From: an uncultured Eubacteriaceae bacterium | GTDB lineage: Bacteria > Bacillota > Clostridia > Eubacteriales > Anaerofustaceae | DNA: 5,462 nt | Reading direction: 5' to 3' | Assembly: GCA_947058225.1 (NCBI GenBank) | Contig: CAMSGF010000070.1 | Span: 1-5,462 of the forward strand | Part shown: positions 1-5,462 of the stretch, piece by piece | Numbering within the stretch: the stretch's first letter is position 1 | How the letters are laid out: every line of letters begins with the position of its first letter | The notes under the pieces: generated by a model | Databases searched by the model: none | The model's input: the letters and a program-made list of their open reading frames with translations, nothing else | What the model was told of the DNA's origin: nothing | Made by a program: the position numbers and the translations under genes

Positions 1-282
1 ATAAGGACAAAAGATTTAGATAATCTTCAAAAGGACATCACTATGTACGAGCCGTTAAAGGCGCTTGACGGAGGTGAGGACGGACTTTATTTTTACAGAA
101 AAATCATAAGGGAAAGTGCATCTCATTTAAACAGAAAAGGGCTTTTAATTTTGGAAATAGGTCACGATCAGGCTGAAGATGTTATGAAAATAATGGAAGA
201 TAACGAATACTACGGGATACGTACGTTTAAAGATTTAGCAGGTTTGGACAGGGTTGTGGTCGGATATATGAAAGTTATTTAA
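1..282 (+). CDS. prmC: Peptide chain release factor N5-glutamine methyltransferase PrmC, C-terminal part
   Basis: Only the last 93 codons are present; the gene enters from the left edge in frame 1, so the ATG at 43 is internal and not a start. PrmC (HemK) uses S-adenosylmethionine to methylate the glutamine of the GGQ motif in release factors RF1 and RF2, which improves termination. The catalytic NPPY motif lies outside the window. What can be seen is the conserved segment just after it: YEPLKALDGGEDGLYFYRKI (residues 15-34 of the fragment), the family's Y-E-P-x-x-A-L-x-G-G-x-D-G-L hallmark. It is followed by a strand rich in LILEIG and a C-terminus ending in AGLDRVVVGYMKV, also typical. In Clostridia prmC is commonly followed by prfA; here murA follows after 83 bases. 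Identity is secure from the motif. Confidence 0.93.
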   Translation: MRTKDLDNLQKDITMYEPLKALDGGEDGLYFYRKIIRESASHLNRKGLLILEIGHDQAEDVMKIMEDNEYYGIRTFKDLAGLDRVVVGYMKVI

Positions 283-324
283 AAATATATTTAAAAAACT
301 TTATTTTTTTCACTTTGTTTGTTA

Positions 325-333
325 TGATAAAAT
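325..333 (+). promoter_or_regulatory. Possible extended -10 promoter element upstream of murA
   Basis: The prmC-murA gap contains TGATAAAAT: a TG one base upstream of the hexamer TAAAAT, which is the extended -10 arrangement for a sigma-A type promoter. There is no convincing -35; the region about 17 bases upstream is a run of T. No GC-rich hairpin lies between prmC and murA, so read-through from prmC is also possible. In such AT-rich DNA a chance match is likely enough that this is tentative. Confidence 0.33.
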
Positions 334-365
334 AGAAATTAATTTAAAATAAAAAGGATATCTTT

Positions 366-1622
366 ATGGAAAAAATTATAATTAACGGGGGAAAGTCTTT
401 AAAAGGTGAAGTAATTATCACAGGTGCGAAAAATGCTGCACTTGGGATTCTTCCTGCGACCGTTCTTGCAAAAGATAAATTTATTATAGAAAATATCCCA
501 GATATACAAGACATAAAAAATTATATAAGCATTTTAAAGAAGATGGGAGCAAAAATAAGAAAAGAGGGCAATAAGCTTAGAATAGATACCACTAATATCG
601 GTGGATATACTGTGGAAGAAATTTGCGAAGAAAGCACAAAGATGAGGGCAAGCTATTATCTTTTGGGAGCACTTCTTGGTAGGAATGGGGAAGTTGAACT
701 ACCGCTTCCGGGAGGTTGTGATATAGGGGCAAGGCCGATTGACCTTCATATAAAAGGCTTTGCGGCTTTAGGCGGAGAGATTGATTTAAAAGGCTCGATA
801 AAAATAAAGGCAAATAAGCTTAAGGGTGCGAATATTTATATGGATATGGTAAGTGTCGGGGCGACAATAAATGTTATGTTGGCATCAGTAAAGGCAGAAG
901 GTCTTACCGTTATAGAAAATGCTGCAAAGGAACCTCACGTGGTTGATATAGCAAACTTTTTAAACCTTATGGGTGCCGATGTAAAAGGAGCAGGAACCGA
1001 TGTTATAAAAGTCAGGGGTGTAAAAGAGCTTCATGGTTGTGAGTACAGCGTTGTGCCTGACCAGATTACAGCTGGAACTTATATGATAGCAGCAGGGGTT
1101 ACGAAAGGAAATATTTTAGTAAAGAACATAATTCCAAAACATCTTGAATCAATAAGTGCAAAATTAAAGGAAATGGGAATTGAAGTAATCGAATATGACG
1201 ATGCGATAAGGGTTATCGGAACTGATGATATAAAACCATGCAACGTTAAAACACTTCCGTATCCCGGTTTTCCGACAGATTTGCAACAGCCTATGGGAGT
1301 TTTAATGTGCTTTGCAAACGGAGTAAGCACGATAAGGGAGAGCATATTTGAAAACAGATTCAGATATGTAAATGAACTTCAGAAAATGGGTGCGTCCATT
1401 CAGGTTAACGCAAATACTGCCGTTTTTACAGGCCCTTGTAAACTTTACGCCGCACAGATTAATGCGACTGATTTAAGGGCAGGAGCGGCTATGGTGCTTG
1501 CAGGTCTTGCGGCTGAAGGGACAACTCAAATATCCGAACTTAAACATATAGACAGAGGGTATGAAAATATAGAAGAAATATTCAAATCTCTTGGTGCGGA
1601 TATAAAAAGAGTAAAAAACTAG
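366..1622 (+). CDS. murA: UDP-N-acetylglucosamine 1-carboxyvinyltransferase (MurA)
   Basis: MurA transfers enolpyruvate from phosphoenolpyruvate to UDP-GlcNAc, the first committed cytoplasmic step of peptidoglycan synthesis. The 418-residue product has the usual family length and is complete. Key residues by E. coli numbering are visible: K22-N23 in GAKNAAL, the catalytic cysteine at C118 in PGGCDIGARP (E. coli C115), D305 in FPTDLQQ, and R371 in TDLRAGAAM (E. coli R397). Because the active-site residue is Cys rather than Asp, the enzyme is predicted to be open to alkylation by fosfomycin (inference from the family). The start ATG has AAGGAT about seven bases upstream and gives the standard MEKIIINGG N-terminus. 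Many Bacillota carry two MurA paralogues; the sequence alone does not tell me which this is. Four bases separate the stop from an ATG used by the next frame, so walJ is almost certainly co-transcribed. Confidence 0.97.
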   Translation: MEKIIINGGKSLKGEVIITGAKNAALGILPATVLAKDKFIIENIPDIQDIKNYISILKKMGAKIRKEGNKLRIDTTNIGGYTVEEICEESTKMRASYYLLGALLGRNGEVELPLPGGCDIGARPIDLHIKGFAALGGEIDLKGSIKIKANKLKGANIYMDMVSVGATINVMLASVKAEGLTVIENAAKEPHVVDIANFLNLMGADVKGAGTDVIKVRGVKELHGCEYSVVPDQITAGTYMIAAGVTKGNILVKNIIPKHLESISAKLKEMGIEVIEYDDAIRVIGTDDIKPCNVKTLPYPGFPTDLQQPMGVLMCFANGVSTIRESIFENRFRYVNELQKMGASIQVNANTAVFTGPCKLYAAQINATDLRAGAAMVLAGLAAEGTTQISELKHIDRGYENIEEIFKSLGADIKRVKN

Positions 1623-1625
1623 GAG
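1621..1625 (+). promoter_or_regulatory. Ribosome binding site that sets the walJ start at TTG 1635
   Basis: AGGAG overlaps the murA stop codon (TAG at 1620-1622). It directly abuts the ATG at 1626, leaving no spacer, but sits nine bases before the TTG at 1635. The TTG start also gives the N-terminus MKFTSLFSSSKGN, which lines up with the family's usual M-K-F-S-x-L-x-S-G-S-x-G-N beginning. The longer ATG version would add three residues not expected in the family. Confidence 0.7.
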
Positions 1626-1634
1626 ATGTATAAA

Positions 1635-2423
1635 TTGAAATTCACGAGTCTTTTTTCATCATCAAAGGGAAACAGCTTATTATTTGAAAGTGAAGATACG
1701 AATATATTAATAGATGCAGGTCTTTCTGCAAGGACAATAGAAAACGAACTGAAAAAAGCAGGAAAGACGTTAAATGACATAGATGCTATTTTAATAACGC
1801 ACGAACATACCGACCATATAAAAGGAGCAGGGGTTATATCGAGAAGATATGATACTCCTCTTTTTATGACCAAAGGTTCTGCCGGAATGGTTAAAAGAAG
1901 AGTCGGTCCGATAGATGAAGAAAATATAAATTATGTGTATGATAATATGCCTTTTAACATAAAAGATATAGAGATAACTCCGTTTGATATTCCTCACGAC
2001 AGTGTTGAACCGGTTGGATACATAATAAATGCAGGTAAGGTAAAAATAGGAATAGCGACGGATATGGGAATGATTATGGAAGATATCGTTGAAAAGCTTT
2101 CAGAGTGCAAGGTTGTATTTTTGGAATCAAATCACGATGTCGATATGCTAAAAAACGGGAGATATCCGATAGATTTAAAAAAGAGAATTTTATCTCCTCT
2201 CGGACACCTTTCAAATGATGCGAGCGGTAATATAATTTCAAAAATAGTGCAAAATAAGACAGAAATAATAGGCCTTGGACATTTAAGTGAGGAAAACAAT
2301 CTTCCAAGTATTGCACTGAAAACAGTCAAAGAAATTACAGAAAGTTTTAATATAAAAGAGGGAAGAGATTATAAATTAAATATGGCTGACAGGATAGGCA
2401 TAAGCAGTGTTATAAATTTTTAG
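1635..2423 (+). CDS. walJ: WalJ/YycJ-family metallo-beta-lactamase-fold hydrolase
   Basis: From the TTG start this is a 262-residue soluble protein of the metallo-beta-lactamase superfamily. The N-terminal segment (S-S-S-K-G-N, residues 8-13) and D27-A-G-L-S correspond to the YycJ/WalJ opening. The metal-binding motif HEHTDH is at 56-61, followed by H121 in FDIPHDS, D143 in IATDMG, and the late GHLSND at 190-195, all characteristic of this subfamily. In Bacillus and Streptococcus the homologue (YycJ, VicX, WalJ) is encoded with the WalRK two-component system that controls wall metabolism. Related proteins have been described as 5'-3' DNA exonucleases or as factors coupling division and replication, so the substrate should be left open. 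Here walRK is not in the window, but the usual downstream partner htrA is, ten bases after the stop. An ATG at 1626 is an alternative start. Confidence 0.9.
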   Translation: MKFTSLFSSSKGNSLLFESEDTNILIDAGLSARTIENELKKAGKTLNDIDAILITHEHTDHIKGAGVISRRYDTPLFMTKGSAGMVKRRVGPIDEENINYVYDNMPFNIKDIEITPFDIPHDSVEPVGYIINAGKVKIGIATDMGMIMEDIVEKLSECKVVFLESNHDVDMLKNGRYPIDLKKRILSPLGHLSNDASGNIISKIVQNKTEIIGLGHLSEENNLPSIALKTVKEITESFNIKEGRDYKLNMADRIGISSVINF

Positions 2424-2427
2424 GAGG
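2422..2427 (+). promoter_or_regulatory. Ribosome binding site for the GTG start of htrA
   Basis: A perfect AGGAGG overlaps the walJ stop codon (TAG at 2421-2423) and lies six bases before GTG 2434. This supports the non-ATG start and suggests that translation of htrA is coupled to walJ, as at the murA-walJ junction. Confidence 0.75.
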
Positions 2428-2433
2428 CAGAAA

Positions 2434-3570
2434 GTGAATAAAAACACAAATAAAAGTTTATTTATTTTTATACTTGGATTGATTATAGGAGGAATCTTTT
2501 TTTGTTCAATTCTTTTTTTGGTTTTAAATCACAATATGAACAATATGATAAACTCCAAACTTAACAATCAAACCAATATAACACAGGATAATTCTTCTAA
2601 AGAGGAATCTTCAAATATATCAAAAGCGGGAGCGAATACAACTGAAAAAGTTGCAAGTACGGTAACACCTGCGGTTGTTGGGATTGAAACGACAGAGGTT
2701 TCTTATGATATGTTTACAGGGGAATACGAATCAAGTGGGGTTGGAACGGGCTTTATCGTTGACAGTGACGGATATATCGTTACAAACCAACACGTCGTAA
2801 CGAACAAGCCAAAGAAAATATCGGTGACATTAAAAGACGGAACCGTATACGATGCGAAGATTATATATCAGACAACGGTTGTAGATTTAGCGATTATTAA
2901 AATAGATGCAAAAAATCTTCCAACTGTTAAATTAGGTGACAGTGAAAAAATAAACATAGGTCAGTCTGCCATTGCGATAGGAAATCCTCTTGGAATGACA
3001 TTTGAAAGGACTGTGACACAGGGGATAATATCAGCTCTCAACAGAAGTATTGCGATAGATTCTTCAACCATCGCAGAGGACTTAATTCAAACCGATGCAT
3101 CGATAAATGCGGGAAACAGCGGCGGACCTTTATTAAATTCTTATAGTGAGGTTATCGGTGTAAACACTTATAAGATTCAAAGTGGTGAGGGGCTTGGCTT
3201 TGCAATACCGATAAATATTGTAAAACCTATACTTTCTCAAATTCTGGATAAGGGAGAATTCACTCCGACAGTTCTTGGAATTTCAGGTGTGGATAAAGAA
3301 ATAGCAAGGTATTATACGGGGACGGAGGAATTAACCGTTGAAAAGGGAATTTATATCGTAAAAGTTTCAAAGGGTTCAGGTGCAGATAAAGCGGGAGTTA
3401 AGGAAAAAGATGTTATAACAAAGATAGATAATGTTGAAATAAACACGATGCTTAAATTAAGGGAGCAGCTTTACTATCATAAGCCGGGTGATAAGGTTAA
3501 GGTTACGATTGAGAGAAACGGAAGGACAAAGAATATTGAAATTGTCCTTGATAAAGCAAGCGACGAATAA
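2434..3570 (+). CDS. htrA: Membrane-anchored HtrA/DegP-like serine protease with one PDZ domain
   Basis: The protein has 378 residues and starts at GTG with a strong ribosome binding site. A short basic N-terminus is followed by one hydrophobic anchor (about 8-32), so the enzyme is expected to be tethered outside the membrane. A polar linker rich in N, Q and S covers about 33-66. The trypsin-like domain (about 70-270) contains the triad H120 (TNQHVV), D151 (VVDLAII) and S229 (GNSGGPLL), with IGNPLG and GLGFAIP also typical. A single PDZ domain follows (about 275-375; GSGADKAGVKEKDVI). This layout matches Bacillota HtrA, HtrB and YyxA quality-control proteases that degrade or refold misfolded exported proteins under envelope stress. 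Its place directly after walJ corresponds to the walJ-htrA order of Bacillus. The rlmH gene that often comes next is missing. Family identity is certain; which numbered paralogue it is remains open. Confidence 0.95.
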   Translation: MNKNTNKSLFIFILGLIIGGIFFCSILFLVLNHNMNNMINSKLNNQTNITQDNSSKEESSNISKAGANTTEKVASTVTPAVVGIETTEVSYDMFTGEYESSGVGTGFIVDSDGYIVTNQHVVTNKPKKISVTLKDGTVYDAKIIYQTTVVDLAIIKIDAKNLPTVKLGDSEKINIGQSAIAIGNPLGMTFERTVTQGIISALNRSIAIDSSTIAEDLIQTDASINAGNSGGPLLNSYSEVIGVNTYKIQSGEGLGFAIPINIVKPILSQILDKGEFTPTVLGISGVDKEIARYYTGTEELTVEKGIYIVKVSKGSGADKAGVKEKDVITKIDNVEINTMLKLREQLYYHKPGDKVKVTIERNGRTKNIEIVLDKASDE

Positions 3571-3597
3571 GTGTAGATAATAATATATTAAAAAATG

Positions 3598-3633
3598 AAA
3601 TTCCTGTCTTTATTATTTTAAGGGCAGGAATTT
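3598..3633 (+). terminator. Rho-independent terminator of the murA-walJ-htrA operon
   Basis: Two 14-base arms (3598-3611 and 3620-3633) around an 8-base loop pair completely in the + strand RNA if two U-G wobbles are allowed; the minus-strand RNA would have A-C mismatches at those places, so the hairpin is better suited to + transcription. It lies 28 bases after the htrA stop. The T-tract (AATTTTG) is short, although the opposite side carries a run of six A, so some termination in both directions is possible. Confidence 0.75.
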
Positions 3634-3671
3634 TGTAATAATTTATTAATATTATTTTAAGAAAAATTGTT

Positions 3672-3707
3672 ATAAAATTTCAAAGTATAATTACTTTGAG
3701 GTTTTAT
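3672..3707. terminator. Second hairpin, overlapping the stop of the larE remnant
   Basis: Arms 3672-3687 and 3692-3707 form a 16-base-pair stem with a TAAT loop in + strand RNA, including two G-U pairs, followed by the T-rich stretch TTATTTTC. In the minus-strand RNA the two G-U pairs become C-A mismatches, leaving an 8-bp upper stem and a 6-bp lower stem, followed by TTTTATAAC-like sequence. It could be a back-up terminator behind htrA or the original terminator of larE, whose stop codon (3704-3706) lies inside one arm. Confidence 0.5.
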
Positions 3708-3859
3708 TTATTTTCGATATCTTTATTCATACTTCCACTTTCATATCCTTCAAGGTCTAATGTGATGTATAAAAAGCCAAGTGATTTTAAATGTTTATTT
3801 ATACTTTTTAACGTTTCTTCTTTTAAAATTTTTGTATGTATAATATTAGAAAAACTATA
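3704..3859 (-). pseudogene. larE: Remnant of larE (ATP-dependent sacrificial sulfur transferase), C-terminal end only
   Basis: Read on the minus strand, an open frame of 51 codons between a stop at 3860-3862 and TAA at 3704-3706 has no usable start; its only ATG is eight codons before the end. From about 3832 down it reads like the C-terminus of LarE: I-N-K-H-L-K-S-L-G-F-L-Y, then ITLDLEGYESGSMN. Family members, including the Lactobacillus plantarum enzyme as I recall it, have S-L-G-F-x-Y-V-T-L-D-L-x-G-[FY]-R-S-G-x-M-N here. LarE gives up a cysteine sulfur (or recycles sulfur) to build the nickel-pincer cofactor of lactate racemase. About 85% of a normal gene of around 270 codons, including the PP-loop ATP site, is absent; upstream comes the terminator of the neighbouring operon. 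The usual Arg after [FY] is Glu, which fits decay. A relic is the simplest reading. Confidence 0.72.
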
Positions 3860-3865
3860 TTATAA

Positions 3866-3897
3866 TAAAAAATAAAACCCCTTTTCAGAGGTTTTAT
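3866..3897 (-). terminator. Rho-independent terminator of the pspC-DUF5668 operon
   Basis: In the minus-strand RNA an 11-bp stem (arms 3887-3897 and 3872-3882, one U-G wobble) closes on a GAAA tetraloop and is followed by a run of six U (3867-3872 on the + strand are A), then UAUUAU-type sequence. The wobble becomes a C-A mismatch on the other strand, so direction is clear. It begins nine bases after the stop of the small membrane protein gene. Confidence 0.88.
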
Positions 3898-3905
3898 AGT
3901 CTTTA

Positions 3906-4166
3906 TTAATAGAATATATAGTAATTAGTAAAATATATAGTACACACGACAAATAGAAGTAAAAGCAAAAACCATATTATATTTGAAAGTTTTTTTGAAA
4001 ATGACATATTAACTCCTATTCCAACGAGAATAAGCGGCCATATCAATGAAAATGCCCTGTAAAATCCCCTAAGACTTAAAAGATTCACGCCAAATGAAGA
4101 TAACAACCATATCCCACCTATGATAATGAGAGAAATACCGAGAACTATTTTTCTGTTTTTATTCAT
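3906..4166 (-). CDS. Small membrane protein with DUF5668/LiaI-LiaF-like transmembrane region
   Basis: The 86-residue product is almost entirely membrane-embedded: hydrophobic segments at about 7-23, 40-54 and 62-83, with a basic start (MNKNRK). The pattern G-x-x-L-I-I-I-G-x-x-x-L, then S-L-I-W-P-L-I-L-V-G-I-G is the signature of the DUF5668 / LiaI-LiaF transmembrane region, proteins linked in Bacillota to the response to cell-envelope damage. The start ATG lies inside the end of the upstream pspC frame (8-base overlap, ATGAATAA), with AGGAGGG about nine bases before it, so the two are translationally coupled. No enzymatic motif is visible. A role as partner or regulator of the PspC-domain protein is inference from position and from the shared membrane-segment type in that protein. 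Confidence 0.85.
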   Translation of the reverse strand: MNKNRKIVLGISLIIIGGIWLLSSFGVNLLSLRGFYRAFSLIWPLILVGIGVNMSFSKKLSNIIWFLLLLLFVVCTIYFTNYYIFY

Positions 4167-5118
4167 CTTGATTTCCCTCCTCTATATCTGTCGTATCAAT
4201 TTCATCAAATGTCTGTATCGTATCTTCTTTTTTAATATTATCTAAATTTTTTATAACATTGCTTTTGTCATCATCACTTGTTTCTTCATCATCTTTTATG
4301 TCTGTATCTGCGTTATTATCGCTTTCAAGAGGAAGAATAATTACATCTGAAACAGGTTCTTCATCTTCATTATTATCTTCAAAATGGAATTCTTCCATAG
4401 CTTCTATTTGAACATCTTTATTTTCTAAATCTTCTTCCTTTTCTTCATTTACGGAAGTTTCTTCTTCATATATCGGGGTTACAATAACACTGCTTTGCTC
4501 TTCTTTTTCATTCTTATATTCCGACACCTCTTCTTTTACGGCCTGTTCATCGCTATTAAGATTATCATCATAATAATAATCTTCTTCTCTTTTTGATTTA
4601 ATTCCGGCTGCAAAAATCAGTACTATTCCGCATATTAACAAAACAACCGGGAATATATAATTATTTAAAAGATGATGAGGAATCATATTTCTGAAAAATA
4701 AAACAAATCCTATTACAATCAAAATTATTCCAAGAGATGAAGAACTTTTATCCTTATCCATTTCTTCCTCATTCATATTAGAATAATCTTTAGTTTTTTT
4801 ATCCTCATTTTCTTTTGCTTTTTCATTTGAATTTTCATAATTGCTGTAATTTGTAGGGTTTGCTTTATAGGTGTAATCTCTGTATCTGCCACTGTCACTG
4901 TTTCCTGAAACATTTTGCACTTTTACCTCTTCATTTGGAAGAAGTATCCACATAAGACAATATACAACTGCCATAGCCGCATATGTGGCAAAGGTCAGCA
5001 AAATAAACCCGAGTCTTACTATTGCGGAGTCTATATCAAAATATTTTGCAAGACCGCCACACACTCCTGCAATTATTTTATTATCACGACTTTTACATAA
5101 TTTGTGTTCTCCTGACAT
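4159..5118 (-). CDS. PspC-domain membrane protein with LiaF-like membrane hairpin and long acidic tail
   Basis: The 319-residue protein begins with a PspC domain (about 5-63): K-L-C-K-S-R-D-N-K-I-I-A-GVCGGLAKYFDID, then V-R-L-G-F and a membrane segment at about 36-60 ending in W-I-L-L-P. PspC domains are membrane-stress components in proteobacteria and occur in many Bacillota and Actinomycetota sensors. A polar, N/K/E/Y-rich linker (64-126) leads to two further membrane segments (about 129-143 and 154-171) of the DUF5668/LiaF-like type. The remainder, about 178-319, is strongly acidic, rich in E, D, N and S, apparently disordered, and resembles no domain I know. Start ATG has GGAG five bases upstream. 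The gene follows aspS on the same strand after 75 bases and overlaps the DUF5668 gene. A membrane-stress role is inferred from the domains only; no effector or DNA-binding part is present. Confidence 0.88.
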   Translation of the reverse strand: MSGEHKLCKSRDNKIIAGVCGGLAKYFDIDSAIVRLGFILLTFATYAAMAVVYCLMWILLPNEEVKVQNVSGNSDSGRYRDYTYKANPTNYSNYENSNEKAKENEDKKTKDYSNMNEEEMDKDKSSSSLGIILIVIGFVLFFRNMIPHHLLNNYIFPVVLLICGIVLIFAAGIKSKREEDYYYDDNLNSDEQAVKEEVSEYKNEKEEQSSVIVTPIYEEETSVNEEKEEDLENKDVQIEAMEEFHFEDNNEDEEPVSDVIILPLESDNNADTDIKDDEETSDDDKSNVIKNLDNIKKEDTIQTFDEIDTTDIEEGNQDE

Positions 5119-5148
5119 ACTATCTCCTAATTATCATTAATATTCTTT

Positions 5149-5154
5149 ATTATA
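5149..5154 (-). promoter_or_regulatory. Possible -10 element for the pspC-DUF5668 operon
   Basis: The minus strand reads TATAAT here, a perfect -10 hexamer about 30 bases before the pspC start. The -35 side offers only weak matches (GTTAAA-like). The 75-base gap is nearly all A and T, so chance is a real alternative, yet no terminator separates aspS from pspC and a promoter here or read-through from aspS must serve the operon. Confidence 0.35.
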
Positions 5155-5193
5155 TATTAATACATTAATTTTAACATTGTTTTTAATTGAATT

Positions 5194-5424
5194 TTAATCT
5201 TCCGTATCCTCTTCCACAAGTTCGATTCCAAGCTCATCAAGCTGGTCCATCGTGGCAACAGCAGGAGCCTCTGTCATAAGACACGAATGATTTTGTGTTT
5301 TTGGAAATGCTATGACATCTCTTATGTTTTTTGTATCTGTCAAAAGCATAATAAGTCTGTCAAGCCCGTATGCGATTCCACCGTGCGGAGGAGTTCCGTA
5401 TTTTAGAGCCTTTAAACACCGACT
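5194..5424 (-). CDS. aspS: Aspartyl-tRNA synthetase (AspS), C-terminal fragment with broken upstream frame
   Basis: AspRS charges tRNA-Asp with aspartate. On the minus strand the frame ending at TAA 5194-5196 encodes [19 protein letters not shown], which contains class II motif 3 with the ATP-binding arginine of G-L-D-R-L, followed by D-V-I-A-F-P-K-T-Q and C-L-M-T-E-A-P, the standard bacterial AspRS C-terminus, and an acidic end. About 70 codons match. Upstream of L-K-A-L-K-Y the resemblance stops at about 5412-5415, where the family would show a phenylalanine/glycine-rich G-F-x-L-E sequence, and the frame meets TAA (5425-5427) and TGA (5428-5430). None of the three minus-strand frames from 5411 to the edge looks like AspRS. 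Either the gene is really truncated, or the last 50 bases come from an assembly join. AspRS is usually essential, so an intact copy must exist somewhere. Confidence 0.85.
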   Translation of the reverse strand, partial: SRCLKALKYGTPPHGGIAYGLDRLIMLLTDTKNIRDVIAFPKTQNHSCLMTEAPAVATMDQLDELGIELVEEDTED

Positions 5425-5462
5425 TTATCACCATATACCCTGAAAACACGGGCAAAGACCAT

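Noticed and set aside
283..365. Terminator between prmC and murA
   Set aside because: There are A and T runs but no stem with G-C pairs, so I see no support for a hairpin terminator.
592..813. Antisense open frames inside murA and walJ (for example 592-813, 1079-1345, 1619-1873, 2074-2316)
   Set aside because: They lie opposite well-supported conserved genes, lack plausible ribosome binding sites and show no recognisable protein features.
4190..4600. T/C-rich low-complexity stretch on the + strand that looks like a tandem repeat
   Set aside because: It is the complement of GAA/GAT-rich codons for the acidic tail of the PspC protein; no fixed repeat unit is present.
4915..5100. A 61-codon + strand open frame opposite the PspC domain
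   Set aside because: It is the complement of a strongly conserved coding domain and its product looks like no protein family.
5156..5169. AT-only palindrome ATTAAT-AC-ATTAAT between aspS and pspC as operator or terminator
   Set aside because: It is short, contains no G-C pair in the arms and lies in nearly pure A/T sequence where such palindromes are expected by chance.
5405..5462. A single-base frameshift as the cause of the aspS break
   Set aside because: None of the three minus-strand frames upstream of 5412 reads like AspRS, so a one- or two-base indel does not restore it; the sequence itself changes identity.

Overview
The window is AT-rich, has closely packed genes, strong AGGAGG-type ribosome binding sites, GTG and TTG starts, and gene families typical of anaerobic Bacillota. 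I read it as chromosomal DNA of a member of the Clostridia or a near relative; the sequence does not support a genus.

Left part, + strand (1-3633): the 3' end of prmC (release-factor glutamine methyltransferase), then murA (first committed step of peptidoglycan synthesis), a WalJ/YycJ-type metallo-beta-lactamase-fold protein, and a membrane-anchored HtrA/DegP-like serine protease. murA, walJ and htrA are almost contiguous. At both junctions the ribosome binding site of the next gene overlaps the stop codon of the previous one, so they look like one operon. A hairpin at 3598-3633 ends it.

Middle (3571-3905): no intact gene. It holds the htrA terminator, a second hairpin, a minus-strand reading frame that matches the C-terminal end of LarE (sacrificial sulfur transferase) and has lost the rest of the gene, and a clear terminator for the minus-strand operon.

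Right part, - strand (3906-5462): a PspC-domain membrane protein with a long acidic C-terminal tail and a small DUF5668/LiaI-like membrane protein overlap by 8 bases and form a two-gene unit. Upstream is the C-terminal end of aspS (aspartyl-tRNA synthetase). Its reading frame stops resembling AspRS about 50 bases from the window edge, where in-frame stops appear. This is either a real truncation or an assembly join.

Functionally the window is mostly about the cell envelope: MurA builds the wall, WalJ and HtrA belong to a conserved Bacillota wall-stress neighbourhood, and the convergent PspC/DUF5668 pair resembles membrane-stress modules. I found no mobile element, CRISPR array, tRNA, rRNA or riboswitch. 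The points most worth a second look are the larE remnant, the aspS break and the architecture of the PspC protein.
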